This document shows, in pieces, positions 51,335 to 59,900 of a stretch of DNA of 64,000 bases. The notes beneath the pieces were generated by a model. The model ran no database searches. It was not told where the DNA came from and saw nothing but the letters and a program-made list of their open reading frames with translations. The DNA is from Flammeovirgaceae bacterium UBA1842 (GTDB taxonomy: Bacteria; Bacteroidota; Bacteroidia; Cytophagales; Cyclobacteriaceae). Numbering within the stretch: position 1 is the first letter of the stretch; each line of letters begins with the position of its first letter. The translations under genes and the position numbers were made by a program. Location: the NCBI GenBank assembly GCA_002338655.1, contig DDIU01000015.1:186001-250000 (forward strand), given 5' to 3'.

Positions 51335-52537
51335 TCATTTACTCCTTTTGTTGAGTTGATACATCAGATTTATAAAAAGTCCAGAGCTTACTAAATCCAC
51401 CTTTCCTTCCCCTATTCCCGCAATAGGAGCTTTTATAAATGGCTCCAGTTGGATTGCGGTATTCCGGCCAATTGAATGCTCATAACCCAGCGAGAAGTTA
51501 ATTATGGAAAATAAGTGACTGTTCTTATTGGTATAATTTTGCTCCCAATCGTTCCCACTGGTCTTGTACAAATAATCTTCTGAAAGCATAATATAGGAGG
51601 AGAAGCCAGTAGCAACATAGAAACCTGAACTTTTGTGTGAGAATACCTCATAGATGATGTTGATGGGGATATCCAATACCTGACAATTGGCGTCTAATCT
51701 TTGAATGTCTGTAGCTCCATTTCCATAAAATCCATAGGAAGTGAGTTGTTTATCTGTGTAATACAATTTTTTACTCAAAATCACTCCAGTTGATAGCCTC
51801 CATTTATTGGCAATTTTATATTCCAACCCAAACCCCCAATTGCTGCCCACCTTGCCCCCTTTGAAATACCCTACAGAGCTGATGTCAGGGGCATATTGCA
51901 CCTTAAATGCCCAAGGCGATTTTTTGCTTAATGTCACGTCTTGCGTCATTACGGCTTCGACAGTTGAGAATCCGATCTTGGTTAGCGGATTATTATGACT
52001 AAGCCCTAAATCCGAACCTAACCTAGTTAACAACTCATTTGATTGATCATACTGCCGAATAGGTACGAATGGTTTTTTAAGGGCCTTGGTATCTTCATTT
52101 TGTTTATAATTTGTAATAGGCTGGTTGTTTGCCTTATTTTTCAAGGTACTGCCCTCCTTCTCCAATGAGGTTTTTGGCAAATTTTCTTCATTGATAGGTG
52201 AAGTCAACTGACCTGATCTTGCAGTTTCTGCTTCAGATTTTGCTGCTTTTTCAATGGTATTGGCTGGGTCAATTTGATCCATTACATCATTTTTAGCCAC
52301 TTCCGATCCATTATTGGCCCCCTTCGTTTGAGGTAATGGCTCCAGCAAATAAATGGACGTTCCCACCATTAAAATCAAGCCAATCAATACTGTTCCGATT
52401 ACCTGATAATACGAAAAGCCGGAGCCCGATATCCTTTTCTCCAGACTGGCCCATGCCGATTCATCAAAAGGAAATTGAGCCCCTTCGGCAGCAGCTTTAA
52501 AATGCTGATCTATATGTTCATCTGACATATTGCTCAT
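51335..52537 (-). CDS. Putative dual-membrane-spanning anti-sigma factor (cytoplasmic N-terminus, one helix, C-terminal beta-barrel)
   Basis: 400 residues. Residues 1-38 are soluble and have the short motif EGAQFPFDESAWASLEKRI found at the N-terminus of many Bacteroidota ECF-linked proteins. One helix spans ~42-66 (YYQVIGTVLIGLILMVGTS). A Ser/Thr/Asn-rich, probably disordered periplasmic stretch (67-175) leads to an outer-membrane barrel (~190-400) ending in GLFINLMYQLNKRSK. Domain order matches the dual-membrane-spanning anti-sigma factors reported in Bacteroides. The gene follows the ECF sigma gene and overlaps it by 20 bp, so it most likely inhibits that sigma factor. No signal peptide is present, consistent with a cytoplasmic N-terminus. 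Confidence 0.6.
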   Translation of the reverse strand: MSNMSDEHIDQHFKAAAEGAQFPFDESAWASLEKRISGSGFSYYQVIGTVLIGLILMVGTSIYLLEPLPQTKGANNGSEVAKNDVMDQIDPANTIEKAAKSEAETARSGQLTSPINEENLPKTSLEKEGSTLKNKANNQPITNYKQNEDTKALKKPFVPIRQYDQSNELLTRLGSDLGLSHNNPLTKIGFSTVEAVMTQDVTLSKKSPWAFKVQYAPDISSVGYFKGGKVGSNWGFGLEYKIANKWRLSTGVILSKKLYYTDKQLTSYGFYGNGATDIQRLDANCQVLDIPINIIYEVFSHKSSGFYVATGFSSYIMLSEDYLYKTSGNDWEQNYTNKNSHLFSIINFSLGYEHSIGRNTAIQLEPFIKAPIAGIGEGKVDLVSSGLFINLMYQLNKRSK

Positions 52538-53057
52538 ACACCTCCTGATTAGTAATTTTTAACATTTGCTTTAACTTGACCCTGGCCTTCGATAAATTTG
52601 ATTTCGAAGCACCAACAGAAATCCCCAGCCGTTTGGCTATGTCTTCATGTGTATAGTCATCAATGGCAAATAAGCTAAATACAGTTCTATAAGCAGGTGA
52701 TAGCTTTTGAATCAATAGAAGTAGTTCTTCATAAGACAACTCATCTATTGCTTTTTCTGGTATTGAATGGTTCAACTCTGCTACATCTCCATGGTAATAG
52801 TGTTTTTTGTTCACCCGGTAATGATCAATGGCAGTATTGATCATAATGCGTTTTAACCAACCTTCAAAAGACCGGGTAACATCATACTTTTCTATTTTAT
52901 TAAACACCTTCATAAATCCATCATTCAAGATTTCATTGGCCTCTTCCCTATTTCGGCTGTATCTGATACAAATTCCTAAGGCATAACTATAGTAGTGCTT
53001 ATAAAGTAAGCGCTGACTCTCGCGGTCATGTTCCTTACACCCTTCAATAAGTACCAT
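52518..53057 (-). CDS. ECF-type RNA polymerase sigma factor
   Basis: 179 residues with both ECF domains. Region 2 is QRLLYKHYYSYALGICIRYS, ANEILNDGFMKVFNKIEKY and FEGWLKRIMINTAIDHYRV. Region 4 is SYEELLLLIQKLSPAYRTVF, IDDYTHEDIAKRLGISVGA and SKSNLSKARVKLKQML. It starts the operon that continues with the anti-sigma-like barrel, YceI and DUF5777, and probably drives that operon in response to a signal at the envelope. Upstream (53058-53330) there is no gene; a divergent promoter for the gene at 53331 must lie there. Confidence 0.93.
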   Translation of the reverse strand: MVLIEGCKEHDRESQRLLYKHYYSYALGICIRYSRNREEANEILNDGFMKVFNKIEKYDVTRSFEGWLKRIMINTAIDHYRVNKKHYYHGDVAELNHSIPEKAIDELSYEELLLLIQKLSPAYRTVFSLFAIDDYTHEDIAKRLGISVGASKSNLSKARVKLKQMLKITNQEVYEQYVR

Positions 53058-53330
53058 ATAGTGATCTTGTGGTCATAGCACGGCAGCCAATAATAATTGG
53101 TTGCCTGTGATTAATAAATAATTTACAAAATTCAATGTTTAAACAATAGAGTAATTGTCATTCGTTTTTTAAAAACACATTCAATATATGCTCTGATGCA
53201 GTTTAGCCTGAAAGGTTACAATTCAAGGGGGTGATCTTTCAATTGAAATAGGTTAATTGACAACTCAAGCTTTTTCAGTTTCTAATGCATTGGGTCGTTC
53301 GTATTATTAGCTAAACAAAACCCTATTATT

Positions 53331-53735
53331 ATGAAAAAGTTAATCTACCTATCCAGTCTATTTTTGATTTTTACATTTACCTCCACCATTGCACAGGAAT
53401 TGCCGAAAGATGGAGCGGTAATTTCCATGAAGGAAACAAATTTGGAGATAGCCAAAGGCACACAACATGAGGCAATTGTTGAATTGATCAGATCCAAAAG
53501 ATATCGAAAAGCGGGTTTTGGTGGCCTTACAGCAAATTCCCCACAGGGACTTGATATTAAATTTGTGCAAAATCCTGAGAACAAAGACCTTTATACCATG
53601 ACAGTTGATGCCGCAATAGACGCTGAAACCAAGATGTATACTGTTATTATCAAAGGGGAAGGCAAAAACAGTCACAAGGTAAAAGGTATAGCCATTTCCA
53701 TTAATGTCGGTACCAATCAAATAGTCAACAACTAA
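53331..53735 (+). CDS. Small secreted protein of unknown function
   Basis: 134 residues. The signal peptide LSSLFLIFTFTSTIAQ is followed by a compact beta-rich domain (ELPKDGAVISMKETNLEIAK, IVELIRSKRYRKAGFGGL, MYTVIIKGEGKNSHKVKGIA, SINVGTNQIVNN). It ends 32 bp before a sensor kinase gene, so it may be a sensed or regulated envelope component. Not recognised as a known family. Confidence 0.6.
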   Translation: MKKLIYLSSLFLIFTFTSTIAQELPKDGAVISMKETNLEIAKGTQHEAIVELIRSKRYRKAGFGGLTANSPQGLDIKFVQNPENKDLYTMTVDAAIDAETKMYTVIIKGEGKNSHKVKGIAISINVGTNQIVNN

Positions 53736-53767
53736 ATAGTGTTGAAAGGAAATGATTACATTTAGGC

Positions 53768-54820
53768 ATGCATAAGGCCGTAAAAAAATATGGATTCCGG
53801 GTGCTGGTGGCAGTATTTGTCTATTTTTTCTTTAGGATCACTTCAGAAAATGTAGAGGAAAGTGTGGTGAATGACCCTAGGGTATGGTCAATTATAATAT
53901 TATTTACCACTTCTGTTGTTTTGATCATTTGGGAAATATGTGATTTCGTTATCAATTATTTTTCCAAACATTATCCCAATCATCTCACTTCAAAAAAGAT
54001 GCTGGCCAGCATCTTCATTATGACCACGCTGGCTACATTCCCTTTTGTAACTGGGTTTATCTATTTTGAAAATTACTACCTTAAAGTTTGGCTCAACTGT
54101 GTTAGCAACTCATATAGCGTGTTTTTAACTGATCTACCACAGGGGTTTGTAGTAACCTGGTTGGTAATATCGGGCGAAATACTTAGGCTTTATTATATCA
54201 ACTTACGGAATATGGAGGTCGAACAGACGCGAATGCAAAAAGAGTTGCTAAGGACGCAATACGAAAGCCTTAAAAATCAGGTAAACCCTCATTTCCTATT
54301 CAACAATTTTAGTGTACTCACCGCCCTGATCCATAAAGACGCTGATCTGGCTTCCAATTTTGTAACACAGCTTTCGAAATTGTACAGGTACATTTTAGAC
54401 AACAAAGAGAATGAAATGGTGAGCCTTGCCCGTGAGTTTGAGTGTTTGGATTCCTATCTTTTCTTGCTCAAAATAAGGCATGAAGAAAGTATCCATCTTG
54501 AGATCAATATAGACATTGAAGCCAAGGATTTTTATGTGCCCACTTTGTCACTTCAGATGCTTATCGAAAATGCCGTGAAGCATAACAGCTTCAACAAAAG
54601 GAATCCATTGAAGATTAGGATTTATAATGATGCAGAGCAATTTATCATTGTTGAAAATGTACTTAACCTTAAAAATGGAGTTCGTGATTCCACAAAAGTG
54701 GGCTTGGAGAATATTAAGAATAGATATAATCTCAAATCCGACCAGAAAGTAGTGGTGTACCAATCAGAAGGCTTTTTTGCTGTAAAATTGCCTATGTTAA
54801 CTTCATTATCCCCTAGCTGA
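53768..54820 (+). CDS. LytS-type sensor histidine kinase
   Basis: 350 residues. Four N-terminal helices (residues ~8-22, 40-60, 75-95, 110-130) anchor it. The cytoplasmic half has the His_kinase domain phospho-acceptor QVNPHFLFNNFSVLTAL, the dimer helix THLSKLYRYILDN-like segment (SKLYRYILDNKENEMVSLA) and the N box MLIENAVKHNSFN. The G box is abbreviated, as usual in the LytS/YehU group. The gene overlaps the response-regulator gene by one base (TGATG). Confidence 0.9.
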   Translation: MHKAVKKYGFRVLVAVFVYFFFRITSENVEESVVNDPRVWSIIILFTTSVVLIIWEICDFVINYFSKHYPNHLTSKKMLASIFIMTTLATFPFVTGFIYFENYYLKVWLNCVSNSYSVFLTDLPQGFVVTWLVISGEILRLYYINLRNMEVEQTRMQKELLRTQYESLKNQVNPHFLFNNFSVLTALIHKDADLASNFVTQLSKLYRYILDNKENEMVSLAREFECLDSYLFLLKIRHEESIHLEINIDIEAKDFYVPTLSLQMLIENAVKHNSFNKRNPLKIRIYNDAEQFIIVENVLNLKNGVRDSTKVGLENIKNRYNLKSDQKVVVYQSEGFFAVKLPMLTSLSPS

Positions 54821-55581
54821 TGGATGTAGTAATTGTAGAGGATGAACAACTGAGTGCAGAACGGCTCAAGCATTTGGTATTGAAAATCGACAACTCCATT
54901 AATGTCAAAGAGATTCTGCCCTCAGTGGAAATGGCTGAGGAGTGGTTCAGGGACAACTCCCCTCCTGATCTGTTGTTGCTTGACATACAGCTGAGCGATG
55001 GTACAGGTTTCGACCTTTTAAAAACACTCAACACAATTCCTTCCATCATATTCACAACCGCTTATGATGAGTACGCTTTGAAGGCCTTCAAATACAACAG
55101 TATTGAGTACCTATTGAAACCCATTGAGGAGGCACACCTTGCTAATGCATTGCAAAAGTTTAAGGAATTAAACCGGATGCCGCTGGAAAGCGATGGGCTA
55201 CGTCAAAAAATGGATACGATTCAAAAATCGATCTCAGGGGAATTTAAAAGGCGGTTTCTAATAAAAATCGGGGAACAGTTTCAAAATGTGGAAGTCAATA
55301 ATATTAGCTACCTCTATTATGAAAAAGGAGGTTGTTTTTTGGTGACTAATGAAGCAAAAAGATTGCCTATTGATTATTCGCTTGATCAACTTGAGGAAAT
55401 TCTTAACCCGATGGATTTCTTTAGGATCAACAGGCAGTTTTTAATTAGATCAGAGGCCATAGAAGAAATCCACACTTACTTGAATAGCCGATTGCTATTA
55501 AAATTAAAACCCGAGTCGGAAAGCGAAATTATAGTGAGTCGTGATCGGGTCAATAACTTTAAACGTTGGATGGATTGTTGA
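54820..55581 (+). CDS. LytTR-family response regulator
   Basis: 253 residues. The receiver (1-120) has the acidic pocket IVEDEQLSAERL, the phospho-acceptor Asp in LLLLDIQLSDGTGFDLL, Thr in ITTAYDEYALKAFKY and Lys in YLLKPIEEAHLA. The LytTR DNA-binding domain (~145-253) has FLIKIGEQFQNVEVNNISYL, LPIDYSLDQLEEILNP and DFFRINRQFLIRSEAIEEI. It is coupled to the LytS-type kinase; the regulated genes are unknown, though the small secreted protein gene upstream is a candidate. Confidence 0.93.
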   Translation: MDVVIVEDEQLSAERLKHLVLKIDNSINVKEILPSVEMAEEWFRDNSPPDLLLLDIQLSDGTGFDLLKTLNTIPSIIFTTAYDEYALKAFKYNSIEYLLKPIEEAHLANALQKFKELNRMPLESDGLRQKMDTIQKSISGEFKRRFLIKIGEQFQNVEVNNISYLYYEKGGCFLVTNEAKRLPIDYSLDQLEEILNPMDFFRINRQFLIRSEAIEEIHTYLNSRLLLKLKPESESEIIVSRDRVNNFKRWMDC

Positions 55582-55588
55582 GCTCCGT

Positions 55589-55705
55589 AAAACAAAATAC
55601 CCCTCGGAGACCTAGCTCTAAGGGGTATTTCGTTGTCTATAGTTGGCTTTATGATACTAACCTAGGCAATGTCAGGTTAACCCGGAACTGCCAATCGATA
55701 GAAGT
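55589..55705 (-). ncRNA. Conserved structured RNA-like element, copy 2
   Basis: On the minus strand it follows the efflux adaptor gene stop by about 40 bp. It has the same core TAGTATCATAAAGCCAACTA then ATAGACAACGA, a TGCC/GGCA inner stem (55665-55668 with 55689-55692), and a terminal hairpin with stem ATACCCCT/AGGGGTAT-type ends and a T-rich tail. Against copy 1 the stem bases change in pairs (TATCCCC/GGGGATA to ATACCCC/GGGGTAT), which supports RNA structure. Confidence 0.6.
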
Positions 55706-55746
55706 ATTTTATAGTCGTTAAATGGCATATTCCCATGTTAAAGGAC

Positions 55747-56937
55747 TTAATGGTGATGCCCACCCTCTTCACTGTTTTTGGCTTTGGCCAATAATACAGA
55801 TGCCCCCGATAAAGCTATATCATCCTTTTCCAATGTTTCATTACCAATTTTGTAAGCGATCTGTACAAATCCCAACTCCTGATAGCCAATGATCACTTCT
55901 TTCATTTCAAATTTGTACATTTCTTCTTCATGCTCTATTTCCTTACCCATTGAAATAAACACATAATGTTTACCATTAAATCTGACTACCGCAGTTTCGG
56001 GCACAGCCAATACCTCATGGCTATCGGTGACTATTTGAGCGCTCACATACATACCGGGAAGTAAGTCGCCATCAGGATTTTTTAGATGACCATGAACGGT
56101 TACTGACCTATTTTCCCTGATGCTGCTACCAATTAGAAATACTTCCGCTTCCCTAACTTTATGGGGGGCATTGGCCACCGTAAATAAGATGCGCTGTCCA
56201 TCAGCTACCCTTGGAGCGTCATTTTCATAAACTGTCAACTCTACATGTAAATCATGCGCATCCGTTAAGTCCATGATTACATCCTTTGGGTTGATGTACT
56301 TGCCAATATTGGTGTAAACTTCCCTGACGGAGCCTGTAATTGGTGAATAAATGTTCACCGATGAGGATACTTTCCCCGCATTTAATCTTTGAAGATTAAA
56401 CCCAATTAATTGGAGTCGGGCTTCCATGGACTTTATGCCGGCCTCATTGGTTTCATAGTCGCTCTTAGCCTGTTGGAAATTCTTTCCAGAAGCTACATTT
56501 TCTTTGTAGAGTGACTGTTGACGTTCAAATTCAGCTTTTAAAAACTCCCTTTTGGCCAAATTTTCTAAATACTCCTGCTGAAACTGTATAAAATCAGGGT
56601 TTTCAATAGTAACCAGCAATTGGCCTTTTTTAACCTTTGTCCCCGGAAGCATGGTGATGTTCTTAATAAAGCCACCATAAGGCATATTAATTGAAACATT
56701 ACCCTGTGGGGGTACTTCAATCTGGCCGCTAACTTGGAGCTCGGTGCCCAGTATTTGCATTTTTACTTTGCCAATTTCAATATTCGCCTGTGCAAACTGA
56801 GGTAGTGTAAGTTCTACTACATTTTCATTTTCTTCATGTTCGTCTGCATGCTCCTCCGTTTTGGCGGAACACCCCCAAACAACTGGCAAAAAAGCCAAAG
56901 CAAACAGTGTGATGTTATTTATATATTTATTTTTCAT
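55747..56937 (-). CDS. cusB: Efflux RND periplasmic adaptor (CusB/CzcB-like)
   Basis: 396 residues. A lipoprotein signal (LALAFLPVVWGC) leads to acidic, His-containing N-terminal sequence (CSAKTEEHADEHEENEN), then the barrel-sandwich/lipoyl domain (GQIEVPPQGNVSINMPYGGF, MLPGTKVKKGQLLVTIENPD), a coiled-coil hairpin (~120-180) and the beta-barrel and membrane-proximal domains (SSSVNIYSPITGSVREVYTN, VENIKYINPKDVIMDLTD-type region, LAVPETAVVRFNGKHYVFI). The His-rich end (EEGGHHH) is typical of metal pumps. It starts 6 bp after the permease gene. Confidence 0.9.
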   Translation of the reverse strand: MKNKYINNITLFALAFLPVVWGCSAKTEEHADEHEENENVVELTLPQFAQANIEIGKVKMQILGTELQVSGQIEVPPQGNVSINMPYGGFIKNITMLPGTKVKKGQLLVTIENPDFIQFQQEYLENLAKREFLKAEFERQQSLYKENVASGKNFQQAKSDYETNEAGIKSMEARLQLIGFNLQRLNAGKVSSSVNIYSPITGSVREVYTNIGKYINPKDVIMDLTDAHDLHVELTVYENDAPRVADGQRILFTVANAPHKVREAEVFLIGSSIRENRSVTVHGHLKNPDGDLLPGMYVSAQIVTDSHEVLAVPETAVVRFNGKHYVFISMGKEIEHEEEMYKFEMKEVIIGYQELGFVQIAYKIGNETLEKDDIALSGASVLLAKAKNSEEGGHHH

Positions 56938-56943
56938 GTGATT

Positions 56944-59900
56944 TTACTTTATACCTGTAATAAATTCAAGTTGAATAACGGCTTGGTTATATTGATTCAG
57001 TATCTCTAAATGATTGAACTGAATGGACAATGCCCTGTTGAGGCCTTGCGTATATTCTACATAGTCAATCTCGCCCCCTTCAAACCCTTTTTGTGCTTGT
57101 TTTAAAATCAATTCGGCCTGAGGAAGTGCATTGGACTCATAGTAAGACAAGCTCGTGCTGTATTTTTTGTATTGTTGAACCAATCCGTTGTATTGACCAT
57201 TGAGTTCATTTTGAAGGGCCAATAATTCAGCCTCCTTTTCCTGCCTTTTTAAGTCACTTGCCTTAATTCTTGAAACCTGAGGTTTTGCCCATAGTGGAAT
57301 GGATAATCCAACAGAAAAACCATCAAATCGATCCCCAGAGGTATAAACCATCGGATTTCCATTAATATCCTGACCATTGCCAATAAAGGATTGGTTAAAG
57401 TACCCCAAAGTAATGTCTGGCAAAAGTTTAGCCTTTTCAACTGCTTTTTCCCTTTCTACCACATCGATTTGCTGTTGAAACCATTTCAGCTGAGGATTAT
57501 TTTCCAAATTATCTTTATTAAATAAATTCTCAACGGTCTTTTTGCCCAACATATCAGCCATGATATCTATGGAATCTGCGGTATTTAGCAACTTTTGTAG
57601 TTGAGCCCTGTATATCTCTATATCAGACTGATTTTGCTGCTGCATGACCTTTATTTCCGCTACTCTGGAATCCGCAGTTGCCTTTTCAAGCAAATTGCTT
57701 TCACCGCTTTGATAACGCAGTGCAGCTGCATGGGCAAACCGTTGAAATAGCGAATCCTGCTTATTTAGCAACATTTTTTTGTGTTTCTCAAACCATAATT
57801 GATAATAAGTGGTCTTCACCTGATAGATCAATTCGTTTTGAGTTATCGCCTTTTTAATATGACTTTGCTCAATATGCGTATCTGCCAGTTTGCTCTGATT
57901 AATATAGACGGTGGGGAAAGCAAATTGCTGGCTTACATTAAACTGATTATCATTATCATGTATACTGTTATACTGACCATGTGTCCAACTAAACTGCGTT
58001 TTCTGAATGTCCCAAGCCGCCCCTTTGCGCATTTCGACTTGCCGGGTTTGCAAATCAGCTACTTTTAGATTTGGATTGTTTTCCAATGCCGATTGTATTA
58101 CTTCTTCCAATGAATGGAACTGATGCACCGACTTTTGGGCGTTAGCACTAAAACTGGGGAGCGCCAGAGCAACAATAATGGCCATAACGACCGCTTTTTT
58201 AACTTTCACTCCTTTTTCGAAATAATAATACAAAATAGGCAATACCAAAAGCGTCAGTAATGTGGCCGTAATAAGCCCTCCAATTACCACGGTAGCCAGC
58301 GGTTTCTGCACTTCTGCCCCTGAAGACTGTGACAAAGCCATGGGTAAAAAACCCAGTGAGGCAACCGAGGCCGTTAAAATTACAGGGCGAAGTCGAACTG
58401 CCGTACCTTGATAAATCCGTTTGAAAATATCGGTTACGCCTTCTTTTTTCAGTCTATTAAATTCAGCAATCAAAACAATTCCATTCAGCACCGCTACACC
58501 AAAAAGCGCAATGAACCCTACCCCTGCCGAAATACTAAAGGGCATATCGCGCAACCACAACGCATATATACCTCCAATCGCTGACAATGGGATTGCCGTA
58601 AAAATGAGGAATCCTTGTTTGATGGAATTGAAAGTAAAATAGAGCAGTATAAATATTAAAAGTAATGCCATAGGAACGGCTATGAGTAAACGTTGCCTTG
58701 CTTCAACAAGATTCTGGAATTGCCCACCATACGTAACAGAATAACCGGGCTCAAAGATCATGGATGTCTCAATCTTAGATCTGAGCTCCTCTACAATGCT
58801 TTCAACATCCCTGTCCCGCACGTTAAATGCCACGATAATCCTTCTTCGAGTGTTATCTCTTTGGATTTGATAAGGCCCCTCTTTGATCCGCACATCTGCT
58901 ACCTGATAAAGTGGAATCTGATGTCCATCAGGACGGGAGATAAATAGCTTCATTACATCTTCCACATTTCTACGCTGCGACTTATCAAGCCTTACCACTA
59001 GATCAAATTTCTTCTCCCCTTCATAGACCACCCCTGCAGATGTCCCAGCAAATCCAGTCTGTATTGATCGGTTTACCTCCCTAACACTCAAGCCATATTT
59101 AGCCAATTGCTCACGTTTATAGCTGATCACAATTTGTGGTACTCCCGTAACTTCCTCAATATATAGGTCTACCGCCCCTTCCACCTGATTTACAAGTCCC
59201 CCAATCTGATTGGCATAGGTAGATAGTAGATCGAGGTCATCACCATAAATCTTAATTGCCACGTCTTGCCTCACTCCTGTCATCAGCTCGTTAAAGCGCA
59301 TCTGAATGGGTTGCTGGAAACCAAAAGCGACCCCCGGAATTTCTTCCAAAGCCTCCGACATCTTGTTGGCTAATTCTTCACGAGTGGAAGCGGATACCCA
59401 GTCCTTTTTATTTTTAAGGATAATCATGAGGTCAGCCGCTTCTATGGGCATTGGATCGGTTGGTATTTCTCCTGCTCCAATTTTTGACACCACTTGTTCT
59501 ACTTCAGGAAACTGAGCCAACAGGATTTTCTCCGCTTTGGTGGTAGCCTCTACAGTAGTCATCAGCGAGCTTCCAGTCATTACCCTTGTTTCCACAGCAA
59601 AGTCGCCTTCTTCAAGTGTAGGAATAAACTCACCACCCATTTTGGAAAACACCCAAAGTGCCGATAAAAACAATATAAATGCAATGCTTAAAATGGTCAA
59701 CCGCTTGTGCATAGCCCAACGAATCACTGGATCGTACAACCAATGAAAGAAGGACATAATTTTATCTGAGATGTTCTTCTTGGTGCTAATGTTTTTATTC
59801 AGAAACAAAGCCGACATCATCGGTATGTAGGTAACGGATAATATAAATGCCCCAAGTATCGCAAAACTCACGGTCTGAGCCATTGGTCTGAACATTTTGC

